A stretch of 64,000 bases of DNA from an uncultured Bacteroides sp. (GTDB lineage: Bacteria > Bacteroidota > Bacteroidia > Bacteroidales > Bacteroidaceae): NCBI RefSeq assembly GCF_963666545.1, contig NZ_OY762899.1, forward strand, positions 2,294,001 to 2,358,000, read 5' to 3'. The notes beneath the pieces are model-generated. The model saw only the letters and a list, made by a program, of their open reading frames with translations. It had not been told where the DNA came from and did not search any database. Position 1 is the stretch's first letter. Every line of letters begins with the position of its first letter. A program made the position numbers and the translations under genes. Below, in pieces: positions 18,191-26,821 of the stretch.

Positions 18191-19123
18191 ATGAAGCAAA
18201 GAAGTCTCATCTTATTTCTTCTGGTTCTGGTATTTACCACAGCCAAAGCTCAAATAAGCGACTATTCAATATTCAATGATAAATTTAATTTCTATATAGC
18301 TAACGACCTGGGGCGCAACGGATATTACGATCAAAAGCCCATAGCCGAACTGATGGGAACCATGGGCGAAGAAGTAGGCCCGGAGTTCGTGTTAGCAGCA
18401 GGAGATATCCATCACTTTGAGGGAGTGCGTAGTGTAAATGATCCATTATGGATGACCAACTACGAACTCATCTACAGCCATCCCGAATTGATGATAAATT
18501 GGTACCCTATTCTGGGTAACCATGAATATCGGGGAAACACGCAAGCGGTACTCGATTACAGCAAAGTTAGCCGTCGTTGGAACATGCCTGCCCGATACTA
18601 CACCAAAGCCTTCAGCGAAGAAGGAACGACCGTGCGCATCGTGTGGATAGATACTGCCCCGTTGATAGACAAATACCGCAACGAAAGCGACATCTATCCT
18701 GACGCTTGCAAACAAGACATGAAGAAACAATTGGCATGGATTGATTCTGTGTTGACAGTAGCCAAAGAAGACTGGGTAATTGTTGCCGGACATCATCCCA
18801 TCTATGCCCAGACAGCCAAAGATGATTCGGAAAGGGCAGACATGCAAGCACGCCTCGACCCCATCTTACGTAAGCATAAAGTAGACATGTATGTTTGCGG
18901 TCATATCCACAATTTCCAACACATCCGAATGAAAGGAAGTTCCATTGACTATGTAGTAAACTCTGCCGGCTCACTGGCTCGCAAAGTAACTCCGATAGAG
19001 GGAACACTCTTTTGTAGCCCCGAACCCGGTTTTTCTATCTGCTCAGCAAGTAAAACAGAGCTTGATTTGCGCATGATCGATAAGAAAGGAAATATACTTT
19101 ATACCATTACAAGAAAAAAATAA
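18191..19123 (+). CDS. Secreted metallophosphoesterase (calcineurin-like)
   Basis: The 310-residue protein has a signal peptide (LILFLLVLVFTTAKAQ) and the metallophosphoesterase motifs NDLGRNG, AAGDIHHF, ILGNHEYRGN, AGHHPIYA and CGHIHNFQH, which bind two metals. It resembles purple-acid-phosphatase-like enzymes that release phosphate outside the cytoplasm. Pairing with the preceding TonB receptor suggests periplasmic phosphate release from an imported phosphoester. Confidence 0.87.
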   Translation: MKQRSLILFLLVLVFTTAKAQISDYSIFNDKFNFYIANDLGRNGYYDQKPIAELMGTMGEEVGPEFVLAAGDIHHFEGVRSVNDPLWMTNYELIYSHPELMINWYPILGNHEYRGNTQAVLDYSKVSRRWNMPARYYTKAFSEEGTTVRIVWIDTAPLIDKYRNESDIYPDACKQDMKKQLAWIDSVLTVAKEDWVIVAGHHPIYAQTAKDDSERADMQARLDPILRKHKVDMYVCGHIHNFQHIRMKGSSIDYVVNSAGSLARKVTPIEGTLFCSPEPGFSICSASKTELDLRMIDKKGNILYTITRKK

Positions 19124-19156
19124 ATTCTACTCTTAAAAATAACTCACGACACATAT

Positions 19157-19192
19157 AGGGCACACTTTCGCGATGAAAGCAGTGCCCTTTTT
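19157..19192 (+). terminator. Terminator after phosphoesterase gene
   Basis: AGGGCAC (19157-19163) pairs with GTGCCCT (19182-19188), with an inner CTTTC/GAAAG stem, followed by T residues. Confidence 0.75.
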
Positions 19193-19276
19193 CCATCTGT
19201 AATAATAGCAGGCGATGGCTTCATTCTAGTGAAGTTTGGTAATGCATATAGTAAGATATCAATTGTTATAGGCTAT

Positions 19277-20594
19277 CAGGGCTGACGCATTAAAAATTCT
19301 GTGGCAATAAAAGTTCACAAAGGAATTGTGTATCCCATCCAGCAGCCTTTCTTTTACCTTTAATGCTGCCTTTTCTGGGGCTTTTCTTTAATAACATAAG
19401 AGCAATCTTATTCATCAAAGAAAAGTTCTGGGCAGCATTCCCGGTTTTTCTTCCCATGTCTTCTCCAAAAGAGACGTCCAACTGCCAATGCAGGCAATTT
19501 TCCACAGACCAATGCGCACGCACGGCACCTGCTATTTTCTCAGCATCCAATCCAAGAGAGGTTATATAATATCTTTTTTCCACGGATGTCTTGCCTGTCT
19601 TAAGAATTGTCCGTTCTGAAGTAACTCTGACTACAGACTTTATGCCGACCCATTGGGGAAAGATGAGTCCCATTGTACGGTTGTTATAGACAAAACATTC
19701 TCTTATTTCCTTGCGACCATGCCCTGTCTCTTCTGTCCTGAACTTGGCATACCGCCGCGCATAATATTCCTTATTCACGTCTACCCTTTTTGCATCCATG
19801 TCATCAAACCATGATTCCAAGCTCTTGTGTAAATTCTTGTGGTTATCCTTCACGTTCAACACATAATCGGCTTTCCTTTCTATTATCTTTTTGGCTATCT
19901 CGGTCTGGCATCCCATGGCATCAATGGTCACTATGCAATTTTCCAAATCCAATGCGTTTAAAAGTTCGGGGATTGCCGTGATCTCATTGCTCTTTTGACT
20001 AACCTTAACCTGACCCAGTGTGATTCCGTTTGCTGCCGCCCAGGCACTGACCATATGAAGTTTGAAGCCTTTCTCTCCATCAGGGTTGGAGCGGCTGCAT
20101 TTACTAGCACCGCAGATAGTCTTTCCGTCAATAGCCACTACACCTTCATACTTGTGGCACAGTTCTGACATCCAGCACCGAAAAACACCTTCAAAATACT
20201 CAGGAGAAAGACTGCTGAAGAAACGGTTGAAAGTATCATGAGAGGGAATGCGGTTCAAGGACGGTATACGGTCGGCGAAAAAAACTTTCCGGGAGCGCCC
20301 GAATTCTTCTATTTCATACCAACTCTCTGCTCCGCAAATAACTGCGGCCATAGCGATATACACAATCACTTCTACCGAATGCTCTCTTTTTCTGTCGACA
20401 CGCATGTCTGTTATTTTTTCACAAAGCTTAATTATACTCATTTTGTCGTTAGTTTATCTCTCTTTTTATTTATAAAGATACAAATTAAAAACAACATAAT
20501 AAACAATTATAAGCTTATTTTATAGATAAAAAATGGTAAATAAAAAATGAATATATTAAACCTTTTAAGTAAAATATATAATGCGTCAGCCCTG
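19277..20594 (-). mobile_element. ISAs1-family insertion sequence, complete
   Basis: The 1318-bp element is bounded by perfect 16-bp terminal inverted repeats beginning CAGGGCTGACGCATTA (19277-19292; inverted at 20579-20594). It is flanked by an exact 10-bp target duplication TATAGGCTAT at 19267-19276 and 20595-20604, consistent with the 8-10 bp typical of the family. The single transposase gene lies on the minus strand with its stop codon inside the inverted repeat. Intact ends and duplication imply a recent insertion. Confidence 0.95.
19290..20441 (-). CDS. ISAs1-family transposase
   Basis: The 383-residue protein has the family layout: an N-terminal DDE_Tnp-associated domain (AMAAVICGAESWYEIEEFG), VVAIDGKTICGA as the first catalytic Asp region, CIVTIDAMGCQTEIAKKI as the second, and RAHWSVENCLHWQLDVSF with the Glu. 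All catalytic positions look intact. The stop codon TAA (19290-19292) is formed by the innermost bases of the terminal repeat. Confidence 0.95.
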   Translation of the reverse strand: MSIIKLCEKITDMRVDRKREHSVEVIVYIAMAAVICGAESWYEIEEFGRSRKVFFADRIPSLNRIPSHDTFNRFFSSLSPEYFEGVFRCWMSELCHKYEGVVAIDGKTICGASKCSRSNPDGEKGFKLHMVSAWAAANGITLGQVKVSQKSNEITAIPELLNALDLENCIVTIDAMGCQTEIAKKIIERKADYVLNVKDNHKNLHKSLESWFDDMDAKRVDVNKEYYARRYAKFRTEETGHGRKEIRECFVYNNRTMGLIFPQWVGIKSVVRVTSERTILKTGKTSVEKRYYITSLGLDAEKIAGAVRAHWSVENCLHWQLDVSFGEDMGRKTGNAAQNFSLMNKIALMLLKKSPRKGSIKGKRKAAGWDTQFLCELLLPQNF

Positions 20595-20617
20595 TATAGG
20601 CTATAAACCACACATAG

Positions 20618-20700
20618 AACATCCCCATGTTGTTCATAAAAACATCCCCATGTTATAATACTCAACATGGGGATGTTTTTGTATATAACATGGGGATGTT
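20618..20700. repeat. Array of four 14-mers at exact 23-bp spacing
   Basis: AACATCCCCATGTT occurs at 20618 and 20641, and its reverse complement AACATGGGGATGTT at 20664 and 20687; starts are exactly 23 bp apart. Each unit is itself an AACAT/ATGTT inverted repeat around CCCC or GGGG, and the 9-base spacers differ. The inner pair forms a hairpin with a 17-bp stem extended by A/T runs. It lies just outside the ISAs1 target duplication. Function is unknown: operator cluster, terminator or element end. Confidence 0.8.
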
Positions 20701-20744
20701 GTGGTATCTCAATAGCTGCTTTCCATAGATAGAGGATATGTTTT

Positions 20745-21119
20745 CTAAAGAATGAAGAAGAATATAGTAATCTATGGAGCAAATTACATCGGAAGCATGC
20801 GCCATTGGCAACTACTCTTTACGATATAAAGAAGCGTATTAAATGACTGATGGGTATCACCGAAATAGGGCTCAAACGTGAATCCATTGATAATATGAGG
20901 AACATATTTGAATAAATACTTGAGGTAACTAAAGGGTTAAACGAATTTGAATTTGCGCAGGAAATTCCTGCACAAATTCTGAATATTCCGGAAATATTGA
21001 ATCTGTTAGGCCAGGAGCTATTTACTCAAGTTGAGGAAGAATTTATTAATTCTGCCATTGCTCGGACAAATTGGGAAAACCACATGATTCAGATGAATAG
21101 TCGCTTGTCATTGGGGTAG
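20745..21119 (+). pseudogene. Decayed reading frame of unknown function
   Basis: One frame from 20745 to the TAG at 21117-21119 stays open for 125 codons apart from two internal stops (after DIKKRIK and after MRNIFE). It reads NLWSKLHRKHAPLATTLYD, then MGITEIGLKRESID, then KGLNEFEFAQEIPAQ and IARTNWENHMIQMNSRLSLG. Composition looks like a real helical protein, so a gene inactivated by nonsense changes is likely. I do not recognise the family. It abuts the left MITE copy. Confidence 0.5.
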
Positions 21120-21229
21120 GATAAAGTTGATTTTAGATGATCCTTTGTCGCAGACGGGACAAAACGAGCAGATAAATGGTATTTTTCTACTCACATATTT
21201 TCTCTTCGGGAAATTTAAACAGTTTCTAA
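21114..21229 (+). repeat. MITE-like repeat, left copy, 5'-truncated
   Basis: About 113 bp closely match, in the same orientation, the complete copy at 37383-37542. The right terminal repeat AAATTTAAACAGTTTC (21211-21226) followed by TAA is present; the left terminal repeat is missing. A one-base deletion relative to the other copy lies in the GGATATTTTT/GGTATTTTT segment. It marks the left side of the peptide island. Confidence 0.75.
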
Positions 21230-21406
21230 TTGCCAAGTAGGAAAATTATGAGGTAACATTCGCCATCGGTAGCCTGTTTTAAGCAGATAGAAAATAGCAT
21301 CAAATATTTCTCTTAAAGAATGTTTTCTCTTGCGTTTGTCCTCTAGAATAACTAAGATTGTGCGCCATTAGCTATCGATCAAACTCCTAGGATCGGTTGT
21401 ATTCAT
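21230..21406 (-). pseudogene. IS5-type transposase N-terminal relic
   Basis: Minus-strand translation gives [20 protein letters not shown] then [17 protein letters not shown], the N-terminal signature of IS5-superfamily (IS427-like) transposases. A stop codon falls where LTDSQW-type sequence is expected (LIDS*W), and the frame ends at the junction with the MITE copy. Only about 59 codons remain and no catalytic residues are present. Confidence 0.75.
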
Positions 21407-21803
21407 CTTTTCTTTATATTTTTGGTGCTCATCATAAAGACACGAATAAATTACTATACAATAGACTGATAACCAATGTATTTCCTATTCCTCACTTCCA
21501 TTTATGCCCTTTTTAAACAGCTTCTTAGTAAATACGACTTCAGAATTGACTTCGTAACCCTTGCTCATTGTTCTGCAACTCTTAAACCATGAGAATGTTT
21601 GTTCAGTTGATACATTGATATTTTATCGTAGACACGGCAAAAAAGAAAAATGAAATGTCAAGAAATAGAGTTTACTTGAGTGACAAAACTGTAAGACTAA
21701 AGAGTATACCCATTTACAATAGCTGCATAGTTATTTCTTAACGCTCATCAGTTAAATATAATTAAATATCACACATAAAACATTGTTTGTAAATTCATTA
21801 TTA
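21407..21803. other. Non-coding stretch upstream of the peptide island
   Basis: There is no convincing gene. A minus-strand 27-codon frame (21485-21568, MSKGYEVNSEVVFTKKLFKK) may be another relic of mobile-element origin. The rest is AT-rich and lacks recognisable RNA or repeats. Confidence 0.4.
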
Positions 21804-21833
21804 TAGATTTGTAGTGTTGTACAAATGTAACAC
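21804..21833 (+). promoter_or_regulatory. -7 box and candidate GntR operator before island operon
   Basis: TAGATTTG at 21804-21811 fits the -7 consensus. Immediately downstream, GTGTT (21814-21818) and AACAC (21829-21833) form an inverted repeat around TTGTACAA, between the -7 box and the ABC gene start at 21845. This placement suits repression by the GntR-type regulator encoded in the same operon; binding is inferred. Confidence 0.4.
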
Positions 21834-21844
21834 ACTGAAACTCT

Positions 21845-22672
21845 ATGATAGCAATTAAAGATTTAGTTTTTTACTACAAGAAAGAAAGACCTGTTTTAGA
21901 TAACATTTCAATAAAAATTGAGAGTGGTATATACGGACTTCTTGGTGAGAATGGAGCCGGAAAAAGTTCTTTGCTACATCTTATTTCCGGTTTGCTTTTT
22001 CCCAAAAGTGGAACCTGTAAAATTGATGGTTATGAATCATCTTTGCGCAATCCTGAAATGATGGCTCAATTATTCTTCTTACCAGACGAATTTCGAATAC
22101 CAATGACAAGCATTCGTGATTTTGCCAAACGGCACTCAGCTTTTTATTCTAATTTCAATTTAGAGATCTTCGAAGAGAATCTGAACGATTTTAAGATTAA
22201 CGGATATAAAAGAATGACAGAGCTGTCACTAGGCCAAAAGAAAAAAGCAATAATTTCTTATGTTCTAGCTCTCAACACTCCAATAATCTTAATGGATGAA
22301 CCCACAAATGGGCTAGATATCACATCCAAAGACATTTTAAAGAAAATGATTGCACGGACTATTTCAGATGATCAATGTTTGATTATTTCTACTCATCAAG
22401 TATACGACTTTGAAAATTTATTGGATGCTGTTATTATTCTCGGTCAACAGAAAGTGCTATTAAATAGTACAATGGAAGAAATTACGAATAAGCTTGTTTT
22501 CACACAAACTGAAGCTGAACCTCAAAATGCACTATATAGCAAACAGACAGTGCAAGGTTATTCTTCTGTTCTCATTAATGATTATAGCAAAGAAAGTACT
22601 GTAAATATTGATTTACTATATAAAACGGTACTAAGAAATGACGGAATAATAGAGGATTTGTTTAATTTGTAA
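21845..22672 (+). CDS. ABC transporter ATP-binding protein (YtrB/BcrA type)
   Basis: In this 275-residue ATPase the Walker A is GLLGENGAGKSS (about residues 31-42), the signature is ELSLGQKKK, and Walker B is IILMDEPTNGLD. The compact form with a C-terminal extension resembles the YtrB/BcrA subfamily used for peptide-antibiotic sensing or resistance. It forms an operon with a six-helix-type permease and a GntR regulator, and precedes the peptide locus on the same strand, so self-immunity is the favoured role. Confidence 0.88.
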   Translation: MIAIKDLVFYYKKERPVLDNISIKIESGIYGLLGENGAGKSSLLHLISGLLFPKSGTCKIDGYESSLRNPEMMAQLFFLPDEFRIPMTSIRDFAKRHSAFYSNFNLEIFEENLNDFKINGYKRMTELSLGQKKKAIISYVLALNTPIILMDEPTNGLDITSKDILKKMIARTISDDQCLIISTHQVYDFENLLDAVIILGQQKVLLNSTMEEITNKLVFTQTEAEPQNALYSKQTVQGYSSVLINDYSKESTVNIDLLYKTVLRNDGIIEDLFNL

Positions 22673-22683
22673 ATCAATCGAAA

Positions 22684-23436
22684 ATGAAAGATATTTTTAG
22701 CTTTAAAAGGTTTATAATGTTGGAGAGATATAAATTTCCAGAGACTAAAATTCACAGCCTTTTTTTTATAATTATAGTAACTGGAATTTACTTCTTACTC
22801 TTATTTTGTGAGATTCAGGACAAGCACGGTAAGTACGGTAGTTTAGTTGTGTCTCTTACAATATTAATGCTTGCCGTCTCACCTTGTTTATTTGAAAATT
22901 CATTGAACAAATATAATTCTATATTTGATTTTATTTTGCCAGCATCTATCTTTGAAAAGTTTATACATCTATATCTGAAGTACGTTATCTTTATTCCGAT
23001 TCTATGCTGGGGAACTATCTGGGTATTCAATTCTATCATATCTGTTATTGGGTTGACTGAATTAAATGAGTTCACTTCAGTGATCAGTAGAATTGTTTCT
23101 ATAAAAGAAGAACTTATGGTATATATAATGTTACAACCCATCTTTTTCACTGGATATTTTTTATTTAAAAACAAGGTACTCATTAAGTCAATCATGGCAT
23201 CTATCCTCATATCTCTATTTATTGGCATTATTATAATAGAAATAATAAATAATTTGATACCTGAAACTCATGGAATACAGATTAATAATATACTCTCATT
23301 TTCACCCACGTTTAATATTCCATTATCGGAGCATTCCGAAATTATATTGAGGATATGTAATTATGCCGGACCAATCATCTATTTTTTAGGATTATGGATT
23401 ACAAGTTTCTTCTTATTTAAAGAAAAAGAAATTTAA
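22684..23436 (+). CDS. ABC transporter permease, six-helix type
   Basis: The 250-residue protein is strongly hydrophobic, with about six membrane segments (for example HSLFFIIIVTGIYFLLLFC, LYLKYVIFIPILCWGTIWVF, SIMASILISLFIGIIIIEII and IIYFLGLWITSFFLF). There is no conserved motif beyond ABC-2-like topology. It lies 12 bases after the ATPase gene and 2 bases before the GntR gene. It probably forms the membrane part of an immunity transporter. Confidence 0.7.
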   Translation: MKDIFSFKRFIMLERYKFPETKIHSLFFIIIVTGIYFLLLFCEIQDKHGKYGSLVVSLTILMLAVSPCLFENSLNKYNSIFDFILPASIFEKFIHLYLKYVIFIPILCWGTIWVFNSIISVIGLTELNEFTSVISRIVSIKEELMVYIMLQPIFFTGYFLFKNKVLIKSIMASILISLFIGIIIIEIINNLIPETHGIQINNILSFSPTFNIPLSEHSEIILRICNYAGPIIYFLGLWITSFFLFKEKEI

Positions 23437-23437
23437 A

Positions 23438-23797
23438 ATGGACTTTAAAACAAACAAACCGATATATCGGCAAATCGTTGATTTGTGTCTCAGTAAGATA
23501 CTTACAAAAGAATGGCAAACAGAAGAGCGTATTCCATCTGTCAGAGAGTTTGCAGCACTCTTGATGGTAAATCCGCATACGGTGTTGAAAGCCTTTGAAT
23601 TTCTGCAAACAGAAGAGGTTATCTATCCAAAACGAGGAATGGGATTTTTCTTAGCAAAAGATGCGATAAATAAAGTCATGAAAATACAAAAGAAAGAATT
23701 TTTCGAAACGACGTTAAGAGAAACATTTAGTGCTATGGATTTATTAGGCATTAGCATAAATGAAATATTAGATAGATATGTAAATTGGAAAAAATAA
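23438..23797 (+). CDS. GntR-family regulator, YtrA subfamily
   Basis: The 119-residue protein has the winged helix DNA-binding domain (KPIYRQIVDLCLSKILTKEW, IPSVREFAALLMVNPHTVLK, and ERP-type wing near YPKRGMGFFL) and a short helical C-terminus. It lacks an effector-binding domain, as is typical of YtrA proteins that repress an adjacent ABC transporter until cell-envelope stress. Its likely site is the inverted repeat at 21814-21833. The third gene in YtrA-type operons is often first in Firmicutes; here it follows the transporter. Confidence 0.85.
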   Translation: MDFKTNKPIYRQIVDLCLSKILTKEWQTEERIPSVREFAALLMVNPHTVLKAFEFLQTEEVIYPKRGMGFFLAKDAINKVMKIQKKEFFETTLRETFSAMDLLGISINEILDRYVNWKK

Positions 23798-23801
23798 GAA
23801 T

Positions 23802-23912
23802 ATGAAGAAGCAAGCCAAAAAGATTCTAATTGTTACGTTGCTAATCTATTCAATTGCAATGATTATAAAAATATATATACTAGTGGTGGGGGCTAATAGG
23901 TATATTCAATGA
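23802..23912 (+). CDS. Small single-span membrane peptide, 36 residues
   Basis: The frame MKKQAKKILIVTLLIYSIA followed by MIIKIYILVVGANRYIQ has a basic N-terminus and one hydrophobic helix. It starts 4 bases after the GntR stop codon, so it is probably cotranslated. There is no known family by eye. A small immunity or transporter-accessory peptide is possible; it could also be a chance frame in AT-rich DNA. Confidence 0.4.
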   Translation: MKKQAKKILIVTLLIYSIAMIIKIYILVVGANRYIQ

Positions 23913-24044
23913 TAAGACATATATCTATTAATTAAATATTTAACCATCTATTTTGTGGACATATATATCTTGCCAAACTGGTAAGGCTGGGCTTTGTTGT
24001 CTTTAATGTGCTCAATAAACATCTAATGAAAAACAAATAATGTT

Positions 24045-26381
24045 ATGAAAAATCAGCTTATCTCAATTTTAATGTGCTTGTTAAGTTCAGGCAGTTGGGC
24101 ACAAAATATCACTATAAAAGGGCGAATTATAGAAAAACTAGAAGGCCAAGTTACGGCGGTGGCGTTTGCTAATATCTCTTTAGTAAAAGATGATTCAACT
24201 TTTGTTATTGGAACAACTTCCGGGCCCAAAGGCGCTTTTACAATTTCAAATATTGAACCTGGAAGCTATCTGTTATCTTCTTCTTTTGTAGGCTATATTC
24301 CCGTGGAAGTAGAATTGAGAAATTTAGTTAAATCAATTGATTTAGGCTATATTGTGATGAGCGAATCTTCTATCGCTTTAAAAGAAGTAACAGTGTCGGC
24401 AAGTAATATCACTCAGAAGATAGATCGTATGATTATTCAACCGACAGCAAGCATGCTTAAAAGTGCTTATAGCTCGTATGACCTATTAAATAACATGATG
24501 ATCCCCCGGCTACTTGTTAATTCTATGGCTAAAACAATAGAAGTTAATGGTGGTGGCGAAGTACAAATGCGTATCAATGGTATTAAAGCATCCGATACAG
24601 AAATTGCAGCTCTACGAGCACAAGATATTGTCCGTGTAGAGTTTATAGAAAATCCAGGGCAAAGATACGGAAGTTCTAGTTTAGGGGCAGTAGTTGATAT
24701 CATTGTCTGCAAACGTGATGCTGGAGGTTTAGTAAATATTCAGGCTACCGATTCTCCTCATATGCTATTCGGTGAGAATAATTTGTCGGTAAAATTTAAT
24801 CATGGCAAATCAGAATGGGGGCTTAACTATGGCCTTACTGATAAAGAATTTAAAAAAATAAAACGTGATTTAAATGAAACTTATTATCTCGGAGATAAAA
24901 CAATTGAACGTATTCAGAAGGGAGACAATGACAAAATGAAATTCTTCAAACATACTATCAATCTGTCGTATAACTTGTCTGATGTCAATAAATATACGTT
25001 TAATGTTGCATTTCGTAATAATATAAATAATACTCCTTATGACAATAGAACAAATAAATTTTATTCACAAGGAAGTTCGGATTATATTTTATCTAAAACG
25101 AGGAACAGCTTTTCGAGTTACTCGCCTTCACTGGATATCTATTTTCAGCGTATACTTCCAAACAATCAGAAAGTGGAATTCAACTTAATTGGAACACTTA
25201 TAAATACGGACCTTGAAAGGAATTATCGGGAATTTACTCCCGAAACTGAACTGACATCCATTCTGACAATAGTGAATGGAAATAAACGTTCCATTATTGG
25301 TGAAGGTATCTATGACAAGGAGTTTAAAGATATAAAAATAAGTGCAGGGGTTCGTCATTATCAGATGTATGCAGAAAACAAATACACAGGAACAAGTTCC
25401 GAGATTTCGGACATGAACCAATCTAAGACATCAGCATTCTGCGAGTTGCAAGGTAAAATTAAAACATTCAACTATGCAGTTGGCGCAGGAGTCTCACATT
25501 CTTATTTTAAAGAAGGAGATGAGAGCAATACTTATTTTCTTTTTACCCCGACCATACGTTTAAGCATTGCGCCACATAAAAATGGTAATCTTAGTTATAG
25601 ATTTAATATAGATCCGTCTATTCCTTCGTTAAGTTCACTCACTAATGTAGAACAGGCATTAGATACAATTCAAATTGTACGAGGAAACCCTAAACTAAAG
25701 ACATTTAAGATATTCAGTAATCTGCTAAACTACAGCTATTTCATAAACAAGTTTATCATTTCTTTCAATATGGATCATCAATTTCAGAAGAATCCTATTA
25801 TGGAAAGTATATTTATAGAGAACAATAAGCTCATTATAATGGATGAGAATCAACATTCATTTCAGCGATTAAACACAAATCTAACTTTCGGCATAAGAAG
25901 CCTTTCTATTGGAGCTTTAAAAGATTTTCTTTCACTTAGTGTTGCTGTTGGTTATACAAAGTATTGGTCTAAAGGGATTTTGTATAGTCATGCATATGAT
26001 GACTTTTACTATAACACTATGGGGATGCTATCTTATAAAAGCGTCTCTTTGTTAGCACAATACAGTAGAAACCCATATTCATTATTTGGAGAGACCATTC
26101 AGAAATCTGAAAATAAAACGGCCTTTATGGTGATGTATAATAATAAAAAACTTCAAATCGGTGCTGGTATATTATTTCCCTTTACTAACAATTATCGCAC
26201 AGGAAGTGAACGTAAAAGCAGGATTGCTCCTTTAACCTCGTGGACTTATGCAAAAGAAGCTGGCAAAATGATCACTCTTACTGTTGCATATAATTTTGAG
26301 TTTGGTAAAAAATATAAGTCAGGCAAAAAAAATCTGAATAATTCGGATAATGATGCTGGTATTTTAAATACGAATAGATAA
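24045..26381 (+). CDS. Outer-membrane beta-barrel protein with carboxypeptidase-regulatory domain (TonB-receptor-like)
   Basis: The 778-residue protein has a signal peptide (LISILMCLLSSGSWAQ), a regulatory-like beta-sandwich (about residues 24-110, with SNIEPGSYLLSSSFVGYIPV), a plug-like region (120-225, with GGEVQMRINGIKA and QDIVRVEFIENPG) and a barrel ending YNFEFGKKYKSGKKN. It resembles the outer-membrane beta-barrel family often found beside Bacteroidetes peptide and two-component loci. In this island it may move the peptide across the outer membrane or act in immunity; either role is inferred. Confidence 0.8.
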   Translation: MKNQLISILMCLLSSGSWAQNITIKGRIIEKLEGQVTAVAFANISLVKDDSTFVIGTTSGPKGAFTISNIEPGSYLLSSSFVGYIPVEVELRNLVKSIDLGYIVMSESSIALKEVTVSASNITQKIDRMIIQPTASMLKSAYSSYDLLNNMMIPRLLVNSMAKTIEVNGGGEVQMRINGIKASDTEIAALRAQDIVRVEFIENPGQRYGSSSLGAVVDIIVCKRDAGGLVNIQATDSPHMLFGENNLSVKFNHGKSEWGLNYGLTDKEFKKIKRDLNETYYLGDKTIERIQKGDNDKMKFFKHTINLSYNLSDVNKYTFNVAFRNNINNTPYDNRTNKFYSQGSSDYILSKTRNSFSSYSPSLDIYFQRILPNNQKVEFNLIGTLINTDLERNYREFTPETELTSILTIVNGNKRSIIGEGIYDKEFKDIKISAGVRHYQMYAENKYTGTSSEISDMNQSKTSAFCELQGKIKTFNYAVGAGVSHSYFKEGDESNTYFLFTPTIRLSIAPHKNGNLSYRFNIDPSIPSLSSLTNVEQALDTIQIVRGNPKLKTFKIFSNLLNYSYFINKFIISFNMDHQFQKNPIMESIFIENNKLIIMDENQHSFQRLNTNLTFGIRSLSIGALKDFLSLSVAVGYTKYWSKGILYSHAYDDFYYNTMGMLSYKSVSLLAQYSRNPYSLFGETIQKSENKTAFMVMYNNKKLQIGAGILFPFTNNYRTGSERKSRIAPLTSWTYAKEAGKMITLTVAYNFEFGKKYKSGKKNLNNSDNDAGILNTNR

Positions 26382-26495
26382 TGTTCCACATGTCCTACGG
26401 ACACCCGAAGCCCCATTATGTTTTAACAACAATAAAAAATGTGTTTGATATCAAATGTATAAATCACTATTATTAAAAATTTAATTTTAAAAATT

Positions 26496-26708
26496 ATGGA
26501 AAAGAAAAATCATTCAAAATTAAAAAATTTGTTAGAAAATGAACCAAAACTAAATGATTTGTTTGACAATGCAGAGAAGCTTAACATGAAAGAATTATTA
26601 GAAGCGCAAGGCGGAGTTGATGAAGACATGGATGAAGATTGCTATAGCATGGAATGCGTCGTTGCTTCACACTTTTGTTGGAATGCACAGTGTGTTATCG
26701 CTTCTTAA
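26496..26708 (+). CDS. RiPP precursor peptide A, double-glycine leader
   Basis: This 70-residue peptide has a charged helical leader ending KELLEAQGG, a double-glycine site for C39 peptidases. After GG comes VDEDMDED, four Xaa-Asp dipeptides, then a 22-residue cysteine-bearing segment starting CYSMEC and ending QCVIAS, with cysteines at 1, 6, 13 and 18 (CX4CX6CX4C). The start ATG follows an AT-rich leader. It lies directly upstream of the radical SAM gene, separated by a hairpin. It is similar in layout to precursor B at 30493. The modified residues are not known. Confidence 0.8.
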   Translation: MEKKNHSKLKNLLENEPKLNDLFDNAEKLNMKELLEAQGGVDEDMDEDCYSMECVVASHFCWNAQCVIAS

Positions 26709-26760
26709 TAATAACGCGTAAGTAATTTGGACTGTTTAAATAAACATCAAGCCAAGTAAA

Positions 26761-26802
26761 AAGAGCATTTATATTGGCAATCCACCATTCATAAATGCTC
26801 TT
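26761..26802 (+). terminator. Hairpin between precursor A and radical SAM gene
   Basis: A perfect 12-bp stem, AAGAGCATTTAT (26761-26772) with ATAAATGCTCTT (26791-26802), encloses an 18-base loop. There is no long T tract, so it looks like a partial terminator or mRNA stabiliser that would favour precursor over enzyme. Confidence 0.6.
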
Positions 26803-26821
26803 AAATTCAAATTTATAAATT

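Noticed and set aside
20618-20700. Short CRISPR-like array
   Set aside because: Repeats are 14 bp, spacers 9 bp, the orientation flips midway and there are no cas genes.
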